DNA of 34,732 nt. Origin: an uncultured Lysobacterales bacterium. GTDB lineage: Bacteria > Pseudomonadota > Gammaproteobacteria > Xanthomonadales > SZUA-36. Below are positions 26,064 to 32,770 of the stretch, piece after piece. The stretch lies in NCBI GenBank assembly GCA_937927755.1, contig CALBDB010000002.1:1-34732 (forward strand). Direction: 5' to 3'. The notes beneath the pieces were generated by a model. The model saw only the letters and a list, made by a program, of their open reading frames with translations. It did no database searches and had not been told where the DNA came from. Position 1 is the first letter of the stretch; every line of letters begins with the position of its first letter. The translations under genes and the position numbers were made by a program.

Positions 26064-27815
26064 ATGAAATTCCATACATTCGTAGTATCACTTTGTATAA
26101 CAACGCTTGCGGCCTGCGCCGTTGAGAAGAACGACGATGAACAGGTTGCTGCCAGCCCGGAGGGAGAGGTATTGATTGAAACCAGGGTGCGTGAATTAAC
26201 CGACAAGGATCCTGCTGACAATCGCCCTTTCGTTGCCATTGAAGCCCAGCAGGAGGAGCAGCATGTATCCGCAGACTACGTGGTCGCAGGCAAACACGCC
26301 CAACCGGGTCTGGCGACGGCTCACATTGTTCCGCACAATATCCGTCACGCGGTTGAACCCCTGTATCGTGAAAATTATCACCACACTGAAAGCCAGACTG
26401 TCATGCGCGTCAGTGAGTTTCCGGTTTCTACGTTTTCAATTGATGTTGATACCGGCGCCTACTCCAACATGCGCCGCTGGCTTAACCAGGGCCAATTGCC
26501 GCCTGAGGATGCAGTCAGGGTCGAAGAGTTTATCAACTATTTCAGCTATGACTACCCCGTGCCGGAAGACAGGCGAGTACCCTTCGAGGTCAATACGGAA
26601 ATCGCCCCGGCGCCATGGAACCGGGAAACACGCCTGTTGCGTATCGGCATCCGGGGTTACGAGGTTCCAAAGGCCGAGTTGCCTGCTTCGAACCTGGTGT
26701 TTTTGATTGATGTATCCGGCTCCATGAGTTCCCCCGACAAGCTGCCGTTATTGCAACAGGCACTGACCATGCTGGTCGGACAGCTTGATGCGCGTGACAG
26801 TATCAGCATGGTTGTCTACGCGGGCGCATCAGGTGTCGTGCTCCCTCCGACCAAAGGTGACCGGAAGGCGGATATCCTTGCCGCCCTGCAGCAATTGCAG
26901 GCAGGCGGGTCAACAAATGGCGCTGCCGGTATAACCCTTGCCTACCAGATGGCTCAGCAGAATTTTATTAAAAACGGAGTTAACCGTGTCATCCTCGCCA
27001 CTGACGGCGACTTCAATGTTGGCCTGGCCAGCACCGAAGAACTGATCGACCTTATCCAACGTAAGCGCAAGGCGGGTATCGCACTGACCACCTTGGGTTT
27101 TGGCAGTGGCAATTACAATGACCACCTGCTCGAGCAACTGGCGGATGAAGGCAACGGCAATCACGCTTACATCGACCGGCTCTCCGAGGCCCAGAAAGTC
27201 CTGGCAGATGAACTTTCAGCAACGCTGCTGACCATCGCCAAAGACGTCAAAATCCAGATCGAGTTTAACCCGGCCAGGGTTTCTGAGTATCGCCTGATCG
27301 GCTATGAAAACCGGATGCTCAATGAAGATGACTTCACCAACGACAAGGTCGATGCAGGTGAAATTGGCGCTGGGCACCGTGTTACCGCCCTCTACGAGAT
27401 CAGCCTTGCCGGCAGCGATGGTCAGCGCTTGCCGCCACGGCGTTACCCGTCGGGGAAGGAAATTACTGAACGTGGCGATGAGTCATTCAACAATGAGCTT
27501 GCTCACCTGCGTATTCGCTACAAATTGCCCGATGAAACGGTATCAAAGCTGATCGAAGCGCCCATAATGGACAGCGGTATCAACGCACAGGGTAGCGATA
27601 GCTTCAACTTCGCCGCATCGGTCGCCGCCTTTGGACAAAAGCTGCGCGGCGGTAAATACCTCGACGATTTCAGCTTTGACGATATCGAAAACCTAGCCCG
27701 CCAATCCAGGGGCAACGACCCGCACGGTTACCGGAGCGAGTTCATGCAACTGGTCAAGCTGGCAGGGACACTGGATCAAACATCCAATATTGCCCGGAAC
27801 GAGGCAAAAAACTGA
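26064..27815 (+). CDS. YfbK-like von Willebrand factor A domain lipoprotein
   Basis: 583 residues. The N-terminus MKFHTFVVSLCITTLAACAV is a lipoprotein signal with lipobox LAAC and acylated Cys18. A conserved N-terminal region (about 100-200: FSIDVDTGAYSNMRRWLNQG, VRVEEFINYF) precedes the VWA domain with its metal site DVSGSMS (DxSxS) and ILATDGDFNVG, then the YfbK C-terminal domain (DDFTNDKVDAGEIGAGH, LRIRYKLP, FAASVAAFGQKLRGG). AGGAG is ideally placed before the ATG. It is followed by ECF sigma and candidate anti-sigma genes, which suggests a role in envelope signalling or remodelling; the biochemical function is unknown. Confidence 0.92.
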   Translation: MKFHTFVVSLCITTLAACAVEKNDDEQVAASPEGEVLIETRVRELTDKDPADNRPFVAIEAQQEEQHVSADYVVAGKHAQPGLATAHIVPHNIRHAVEPLYRENYHHTESQTVMRVSEFPVSTFSIDVDTGAYSNMRRWLNQGQLPPEDAVRVEEFINYFSYDYPVPEDRRVPFEVNTEIAPAPWNRETRLLRIGIRGYEVPKAELPASNLVFLIDVSGSMSSPDKLPLLQQALTMLVGQLDARDSISMVVYAGASGVVLPPTKGDRKADILAALQQLQAGGSTNGAAGITLAYQMAQQNFIKNGVNRVILATDGDFNVGLASTEELIDLIQRKRKAGIALTTLGFGSGNYNDHLLEQLADEGNGNHAYIDRLSEAQKVLADELSATLLTIAKDVKIQIEFNPARVSEYRLIGYENRMLNEDDFTNDKVDAGEIGAGHRVTALYEISLAGSDGQRLPPRRYPSGKEITERGDESFNNELAHLRIRYKLPDETVSKLIEAPIMDSGINAQGSDSFNFAASVAAFGQKLRGGKYLDDFSFDDIENLARQSRGNDPHGYRSEFMQLVKLAGTLDQTSNIARNEAKN

Positions 27816-27837
27816 CGTCCGTGAGGGTTCGGATGGT

Positions 27838-27926
27838 GGTAGTTACTTATGAGACCGTCGCCAACAAGGATGTTGGCGGCCGAGCTTACAGGGAAGTACT
27901 CGCAGCGTGTCTGATAAGTAACTGCC
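27838..27926 (+). repeat. Structured intergenic element able to fold as a three-way junction
   Basis: An outer stem pairs AGTTACTTAT-g-AGAC (27841-27855) with GTCT-g-ATAAGTAACT (27909-27923), extended by three pairs including one G-U. Inside are two hairpins: CGCCAAC/GTTGGCG (27859-27865 with 27872-27878, perfect, 6-base loop) and CGAG-TAC/GTA-CTCG (27881-27889 with 27896-27902, one 2-base bulge, loop AGGGAA). It fills much of the 203-bp gap 27816-28018. The core ACAGGGAAGTACTCGCAGCG resembles a short intergenic repeat I recall from other gammaproteobacteria, but I cannot search. It could be a mobile palindromic repeat, an RNA processing site or a regulatory leader. Confidence 0.6.
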
Positions 27927-28018
27927 ACGGCCCGGACCCCGTGCACGGCCCTCGAATTTCTGGCTGTGCGCACTTCCCCCCACTTGGCGCGCTTATTCGA
28001 ATCGGCTACGCTGCCCAT

Positions 28019-28549
28019 ATGCGGGAATCCACCGACGAACAACTGATGAAGAGATACGCAGATGGTGATGCAAAGGCCTTCGATCAGCTTTATGACAGGC
28101 ATCGCGGGCCGCTATACCGCTACTTCAACCGGCAGGTGAGCGACGCGGCAACGGCCAATGACCTGTACCAGGGCGCCTGGGAGAAAATCATCAAGTCGCG
28201 GCGCAAGTACCGCCCCACCGCGCCATTCACCGCCTGGATGTACCAGATCGCCCACAATCATCTTGTCGACCACTACCGGCGTGTCCGCCCAGGCGGGGCC
28301 GTGGAAAATGACACATTGGCCGATGACCGGGCCAACCCGCAGCAGGATATTATTAATGACGAGAAAAAAGATAATTTGAGGAAAGGTATCATCGCCTTGC
28401 CGGCCGAGCAGCGAGATACGTTATTGCTAAAACTTGAAACCGGTCTCAAATTGGAGGACATTGCAATGGTGACCGGCGTTAGCAAGGAGACTGTAAAAAG
28501 CCGCTTGCGTTACGCGGTCAACAAACTGAAACAGGCCCTGATTGAATGA
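28019..28549 (+). CDS. ECF-type RNA polymerase sigma factor
   Basis: 176 residues from the ATG at 28019. Sigma region 2 is clear (FDQLYDRHRGPLYRYFNRQ, ANDLYQGAWEKI, PFTAWMYQIAHNHLVDHYRR), as is region 4 with its helix-turn-helix (LPAEQRDTLLLKL, KLEDIAMVTGVSKETVKSRLRYAVNKLK). The frame is open to 27821 upstream, but that stretch translates the structured element and has no sigma homology. No strong ribosome site is visible before the ATG. The next gene overlaps by ATGA, the usual sigma/anti-sigma arrangement. Target promoters are unknown; I found no clear autoregulatory promoter. Confidence 0.92.
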   Translation: MRESTDEQLMKRYADGDAKAFDQLYDRHRGPLYRYFNRQVSDAATANDLYQGAWEKIIKSRRKYRPTAPFTAWMYQIAHNHLVDHYRRVRPGGAVENDTLADDRANPQQDIINDEKKDNLRKGIIALPAEQRDTLLLKLETGLKLEDIAMVTGVSKETVKSRLRYAVNKLKQALIE

Positions 28550-29241
28550 ACAGTAATCACAAAAACGGCGGTAACAAAACGCCATTTGAAGATGACCTGG
28601 GCAAAATCAGCCAGGCATACGGACAGATCACACCCGAAGAACCGCCCGAACTGCTGGACCAGGCCATTTTGAACAGCGCGCATCGTGCGGTTGAGAAACA
28701 ATCACACTGGATGCAATTTGGCTGGCTGCACGGGCTGACCACGGCCGCCGTGGTCGTATTGGCGATTTCCATCATCCTGCATCAAAGCGAACCTGTTCCG
28801 GTATTCGAAGACGATATGCTCAGCAACACACCCCTGCAAGCTCCGCTCCAGGAAGCCCCCAAGAAGGAATCCGGAGACCCGGTCATGGAAAGCCGTCGCG
28901 AGATGAGGCTGAGAACTGAACCACTGGATAAAGATAGCGCCGAAAAAGGCTTGGTAGCTGAAGAAGTCAAGTTTCACCAGGCGGAAGTGATGGCAGACGC
29001 ACCACAAGCCGGCGCCGCATTAAAACAGGCGAGTCCTGCGAGCACATCCGAACCGGACAAGAGTGACTTGAGGGCCGAAGCCATGACGGAACCTGAGGCC
29101 GCATATGAGCCTGGAGCTGAAGACGAATTGGCGGCCATAATTAACCTGAAAGAAGCCGGTGATGAATCATGGCGGGAAGCCCTGGAACAATTCCAGCAGC
29201 GCTACCCTGATTACCCCTTGCCCGAAGGACTTAAAGACTGA
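28546..29241 (+). CDS. Single-pass membrane protein, candidate anti-sigma factor without zinc motif
   Basis: 231 residues. The N-terminal cytoplasmic part (1-58) is followed by one hydrophobic segment (about 62-82, LTTAAVVVLAISIILH), then a long Glu/Ala/Pro-rich, probably disordered region, and a compact C-terminal motif ESWREALEQFQQRYPDYPLPEGL. It contains no cysteine, so it is not a classical zinc-binding anti-sigma protein. Overlap with the sigma gene (ATGA, 28546-28549) and topology make it the natural anti-sigma candidate. The function is inferred from context only. Confidence 0.7.
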   Translation: MNSNHKNGGNKTPFEDDLGKISQAYGQITPEEPPELLDQAILNSAHRAVEKQSHWMQFGWLHGLTTAAVVVLAISIILHQSEPVPVFEDDMLSNTPLQAPLQEAPKKESGDPVMESRREMRLRTEPLDKDSAEKGLVAEEVKFHQAEVMADAPQAGAALKQASPASTSEPDKSDLRAEAMTEPEAAYEPGAEDELAAIINLKEAGDESWREALEQFQQRYPDYPLPEGLKD

Positions 29242-29822
29242 TGCTGACCCTGAAGGGCCCCGCTTCTTTTGAAGAGACCATCAAGAAGAGCCGATTCATC
29301 GCCCACGCCGCCCGTGTTTCCTCACAGGCAGAATCACTGGATTTTTACGAGCGGGTCATCGACCCGCAGGCAACACATAATTGCTGGGCTTGGCGCATCG
29401 ATTACCAGGTCCGTTCGAGTGATGACGGCGAACCATCCGGTACCGCAGGCCGGCCAATGCTGAATGTTATTGAGCGCCGTCAGCTTGAAAATGTCATGGT
29501 GGTCGTGACCCGTTATTTTGGCGGTATCAGACTGGGGGTGGGCGGCCTGGTCCGTGCATACTCCGGAACCACGGCCAAGTGTTTCGACAGGGCCGGTGTC
29601 ATCGAGCTTTTTCCGATGAAGGAATACAGGATCAAGGCAGGCTTTGAATGGGCTGCTAGCATCCATGGGCTGCTGGAACAGTTTTCTGCGGAAAAATTGG
29701 AGGAGAGCTATGATAACGACGGTTTGGTTTTGACAGTTCGCTGTCGTGAAACTGACTATGGCAAGTTGGCAGCCGGCCTGAAAAATGCCAGTCGCGGGCA
29801 GGCCGCAATCTTCAGGAACTAG
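29241..29822 (+). CDS. YigZ/IMPACT family protein
   Basis: 193 residues. The conserved N-terminal block is present: KKSRFIAHAARV, THNCWAWRID, DDGEPSGTAGRPML and VVVTRYFGGIRLGVGGLVRAYS. A small C-terminal domain (about 130-193, DUF1949-like) follows. Relatives include bacterial YigZ and eukaryotic IMPACT, a regulator of the Gcn2 kinase; the bacterial role is unclear, with ribosome or translation links suggested. Its ATG shares one base with the stop of the previous gene (TGATG), so it is probably co-transcribed. Its 3' end overlaps the convergent reductase gene by 11 bases. Confidence 0.9.
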   Translation: MLTLKGPASFEETIKKSRFIAHAARVSSQAESLDFYERVIDPQATHNCWAWRIDYQVRSSDDGEPSGTAGRPMLNVIERRQLENVMVVVTRYFGGIRLGVGGLVRAYSGTTAKCFDRAGVIELFPMKEYRIKAGFEWAASIHGLLEQFSAEKLEESYDNDGLVLTVRCRETDYGKLAAGLKNASRGQAAIFRN

Positions 29823-30864
29823 TTTCCATGCCGATACCTGGCAATTTGGTAGCGTAATCTGCGCCCATGAGTAACGACGGCGTATAGAACCCGCCTTCGA
29901 CATCATTTTCCAGCAGGTACTCGACTACTCCCAGGCTTGCGGTCACCGTTACATCGTAACCATCCGGTGTCGTCATGGTCGCGCAGGCGCTGCGGCCGTC
30001 GGCACTTTTTACTTCACCCCACAGTTCCATCTTTGAATTCTCGCGCTCACCCGCTGCCGGGCCGGTGACGGATTTCTCAATACGTCGTTTCATCATATTC
30101 TGTACCCACTGCATGGAAAGCAATGGTTTCATCATTCGCATACGCTTCATACGCAAAACCATCGATGGCGACGCTGCCATGTACACCTCGATGTCGGGAA
30201 CCCCCGTACTGATATAGGCTGTGAAAACATCTCCCCAGGGGATTGTCATTGCAAACTGCTTACCGCTCGCAAATGGTATATCCCTCGACTTCCAGGCCAA
30301 TGGAACCCATTTCAGTTTTCCATCCTGGCGTATGCAACCACCTCCCGCCAGACCTTCAATACTGGTTTTCATGGTTCCCGGACTCATTCTGCCACTGGAC
30401 TTGAAAGCCAGCGCCATCGAGGTCGCAGCAGGTAACAAATCAACCAGTGTTGCCGCCAGGCAGTCGGTGGGTACGACATCGAAACCCACACCCGGAATCA
30501 AGACAATGTCTGCACGCCGGGCCTCGCCTGACTGGCGGTGGGCGTTGGCGAATACGCTAATTTCACCGGTGATATCCAGGTAGTGGCAATTGGTTGCCAG
30601 GCAGGCTTCTATCATCTGCTGGCTGGTTGCGGAGAAAGGGCCGGCACAGTGCAGAACAATCGAAATATCTTTTAAATTTTCGGCCGCTGCCTTGTCTTCG
30701 AGAGCAAATACACGCCCCTCAAAACCGGTTTCCGCGGCCATCGACTCAATCGCTTCGCGGTTACGCCCCGCCAACACGGGCCGCATACCCCGCTTTTTTG
30801 CTTCCTTGACGGTCAGCCGGCCGGTGTAGCCGTTGGCCCCGTAGATCATCCATTGCTTGTTCAT
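29812..30864 (-). CDS. Saccharopine dehydrogenase-like NAD(P)-binding reductase
   Basis: 350 residues. The N-terminal Rossmann motif is YGANGYTGRL (residues 8-17), followed by VLAGRNREAIE, LHCAGPFSATSQQMIEACLATNCHYLDITGE and PGVGFDVVPTDCLA, the typical order of the saccharopine-dehydrogenase/trans-acting enoyl reductase group. The C-terminus is a divergent substrate domain. No substrate can be named; relatives act in lipid or polyketide reduction as well as in lysine metabolism. It lies 36 bp downstream of the winged-helix gene on the same strand, so both are probably transcribed together. Confidence 0.85.
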   Translation of the reverse strand: MNKQWMIYGANGYTGRLTVKEAKKRGMRPVLAGRNREAIESMAAETGFEGRVFALEDKAAAENLKDISIVLHCAGPFSATSQQMIEACLATNCHYLDITGEISVFANAHRQSGEARRADIVLIPGVGFDVVPTDCLAATLVDLLPAATSMALAFKSSGRMSPGTMKTSIEGLAGGGCIRQDGKLKWVPLAWKSRDIPFASGKQFAMTIPWGDVFTAYISTGVPDIEVYMAASPSMVLRMKRMRMMKPLLSMQWVQNMMKRRIEKSVTGPAAGERENSKMELWGEVKSADGRSACATMTTPDGYDVTVTASLGVVEYLLENDVEGGFYTPSLLMGADYATKLPGIGMETSS

Positions 30865-30900
30865 TTTTATTGATCCCTTGAGCTATCTCGCAATAGTTCT

Positions 30901-31398
30901 CTAAAACAGCGATCCCTGCTGTTTTTTTATGGAGTTTTCGACTACAGGTCTTGCCTGTTTCTTTTTTGGTGGCTCGGGTTTGACAAATTCCGGAGGTGTT
31001 TGTGGTGGTTCCGTGCGCTCAGGCTGATCAGGTACAGATTGAATCTGTTCGACGCGGGCGGCTGGGGATTCAGCCACGCCAACCTCCGGCTCCGCTTCCT
31101 TTACGCCTGGCTTGGCACCGGGAATTGAAAGGTTGACAAATTTGACCAGCCCGCCGACTGTACAATGGGCCTCAAGATCATGGCGAAGCGTTTGCTTGTG
31201 ATGAATGCGGTATCGGTTTCTGCGGCCATGTTTGCTGACGCTAAGCATGCCGCAGTCCTGCAAATCACGTACAATTTTCTGTACGGCGCGTTCGGTAATG
31301 CCAACATCTGCGGCCACATCCCGCAGACGGGTTTCCGGATTACGGGCCAGGCAGACCAGGACATGACCATGATTACTAAAAAGTGTCCATTGATTCAT
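30901..31398 (-). CDS. Winged helix-turn-helix regulator with proline-rich tail
   Basis: 165 residues. The first 90 form a MarR/ArsR-like winged helix: HGHVLVCLARNPETRLRDVA, GITERAVQKIVRDLQDCGML (recognition helix), then the wing SKHGRRNRYRIH and LRHDLEAH. The remaining 75 residues are a low-complexity Pro/Glu/Lys tail (PERTEPPQTPPEF, PEPPKKKQARP) of unknown use. A good promoter and a short palindrome precede it. It is divergent from nhaA and upstream of the reductase gene, so it may control either. No ligand site is recognisable. Confidence 0.85.
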   Translation of the reverse strand: MNQWTLFSNHGHVLVCLARNPETRLRDVAADVGITERAVQKIVRDLQDCGMLSVSKHGRRNRYRIHHKQTLRHDLEAHCTVGGLVKFVNLSIPGAKPGVKEAEPEVGVAESPAARVEQIQSVPDQPERTEPPQTPPEFVKPEPPKKKQARPVVENSIKKQQGSLF

Positions 31399-31412
31399 AC
31401 AATTATCACTTT

Positions 31413-31459
31413 ATTACCGTAATTGGGTGAATTATATTTCGTGTTTAACAATTCTTCAA
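31413..31459 (-). promoter_or_regulatory. Promoter and candidate operator of the winged-helix gene
   Basis: On the minus strand TTGAAG (31454-31459) and a perfect TATAAT (31431-31436) are 17 bases apart. Just downstream, ATTAC-C-GTAAT (31413-31423) is a perfect 5-1-5 palindrome overlapping the expected transcription start. That position fits self-repression by the winged-helix protein. The promoter is convincing; the operator role is inference. Confidence 0.6.
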
Positions 31460-31469
31460 TCTACAAATC

Positions 31470-31502
31470 ATGAATAAGACGGAATGGAACATCTATGATT
31501 AA
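31470..31502 (+). CDS. Possible 10-codon leader peptide overlapping nhaA start
   Basis: ATG at 31470 opens a short frame MNKTEWNIYD with stop TAA at 31500-31502, spanning the nhaA ATG at 31495 in another frame. A terminating ribosome could re-initiate at nhaA. No strong ribosome site precedes it and no attenuator structure is visible, so it may be chance. Confidence 0.2.
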   Translation: MNKTEWNIYD

Positions 31503-32694
31503 GGACAAAACCAAGGCGGTGACACAGGCATGGCGCGAGTTTTTACGCTTGGAATCTGCTGGCGGTCTGCTGCTGGTATCTGCAGCAGTACTGGCCGTAG
31601 TGTTGGCAAACTCGCCACTCGCCAGCCTCTACGACACGGTGTTGAACCTGAAACTGACCATGACACTCGAGGGGTTTGGCGTCAGCAAGCCCCTGTTGCT
31701 CTGGATCAATGATGGGCTGATGGCCATCTTCTTTCTGTTGGTCGGGTTGGAATTGAAACGGGAAGTGGTTGAAGGCCAACTATCTAACCCGGACCAGATC
31801 GTGTTACCGGCACTGGCGGCAATCGGCGGGCTGGCAGTGCCTGCACTGGTCTACTGGCTGATCAACAGGAACGACTTCGAGGGCATCAACGGCTGGGCAA
31901 TTCCAACAGCGACGGACATCGCATTTGCGCTCGCCATACTAACTCTGCTCGGCAGCAGGGTCCCAGCCAGCCTGAAAATCTTTCTTACTACGATCGCCAT
32001 ATTCGATGACCTGGCGGCCATTATCATCATCGCGGTATTTTATTCTGCCGACCTGAGCACCTCCGCCCTGGCTGCGGCAGCTGGCGGCATAGCAGTTCTT
32101 TTTGTATTGAATCGGTTAGGAGTTCAAAGTCTTGCCGCCTACCTGATCGTGGGTATATTTATCTGGCTGTTTGTTCTGAAGTCCGGCGTGCATGCGACCC
32201 TTGCCGGCATCGTGGTGGCGGCTTTTATCCCGCTGGACAGCTGCGATGACCATTCACCATCGCGTCACCTGGAGCACATTCTGCACCCGTGGGTTGCCTA
32301 TTGTGTTCTGCCGGTGTTTGCTTTTGCGAATGCTGGCATTTCTTTCTCGGGGGTCAGTGGTGACGTGGTGTTCGGCACTGTCTCCACGGGTATCGTGCTG
32401 GGTTTGTTCCTTGGCAAGCAGGTCGGAGTTTTCGGTATGACCGCACTTGCCATAGGCACAGGTCTTGCCAGGAAACCGGAAGGTTCAAGCTGGCCGATGC
32501 TCTACGGCATAGCAATGATTTGCGGCGTGGGTTTCACCATGAGCCTGTTTATCGGCAGCCTCGCCTTCGAGCACGGTGAATTCACCCAGGGCGCTGCAGT
32601 CCGGATTGGGGTCATTGCCGGGTCGTTGGCGTCGGGCTTTGGCGGTTGGCTGGTATTGCACCTGAGCCTTCCGAAGCATGCTAATGGGGATTAA
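31495..32694 (+). CDS. nhaA: Na+/H+ antiporter NhaA
   Basis: 399 residues, near the E. coli length of 388. It exchanges sodium for protons across the inner membrane for salt and pH homeostasis. The transport site is intact: PTATDIAFALAIL (Asp133 equivalent), AIFDDLAAIIIIAVFY (Asp163-Asp164 equivalents) and the KSGVHATLAGI segment with the His225 equivalent linked to pH response. About 11-12 membrane segments are visible. TGGAAC lies 9 bases before the ATG. No nhaR is adjacent; the divergent winged-helix gene is the only regulator nearby. The gene converges with fadH. Confidence 0.96.
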   Translation: MIKDKTKAVTQAWREFLRLESAGGLLLVSAAVLAVVLANSPLASLYDTVLNLKLTMTLEGFGVSKPLLLWINDGLMAIFFLLVGLELKREVVEGQLSNPDQIVLPALAAIGGLAVPALVYWLINRNDFEGINGWAIPTATDIAFALAILTLLGSRVPASLKIFLTTIAIFDDLAAIIIIAVFYSADLSTSALAAAAGGIAVLFVLNRLGVQSLAAYLIVGIFIWLFVLKSGVHATLAGIVVAAFIPLDSCDDHSPSRHLEHILHPWVAYCVLPVFAFANAGISFSGVSGDVVFGTVSTGIVLGLFLGKQVGVFGMTALAIGTGLARKPEGSSWPMLYGIAMICGVGFTMSLFIGSLAFEHGEFTQGAAVRIGVIAGSLASGFGGWLVLHLSLPKHANGD

Positions 32695-32749
32695 CAGCGA
32701 ATAGCCCCACAGATTACACAGACTTTCTGGTTTGAACCCTGAACCTGAC

Positions 32750-32770
32750 GTGGGAGGCGCGTCTCGACGC
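32750..32770 (+). repeat. REP-like palindromic element 2
   Basis: It begins GTGGGAGGCGCG, identical to the element at 25962-25973, then TCTCGACGC; GCGTC and GACGC form a short palindrome. It abuts the fadH stop codon (32771-32773) in the convergent gap between nhaA and fadH (32695-32770), a typical REP location. No rho-independent terminator is otherwise visible there. Confidence 0.45.

Noticed and set aside
27891-27917. Autoregulated ECF promoter (GGAAGT ... TCTGA)
   Set aside because: The boxes are about 12 bases apart, not the 16-17 expected, and they fall inside the folded element.
27838-27926. Integron attC site
   Set aside because: The inner arm GTTGGCG does not fit the GTTRRRY core and there is no integrase or cassette context.
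27821-28018. N-terminal extension of the sigma factor
   Set aside because: The open frame translates the palindromic element and has no sigma-factor similarity; homology starts at the ATG at 28019.
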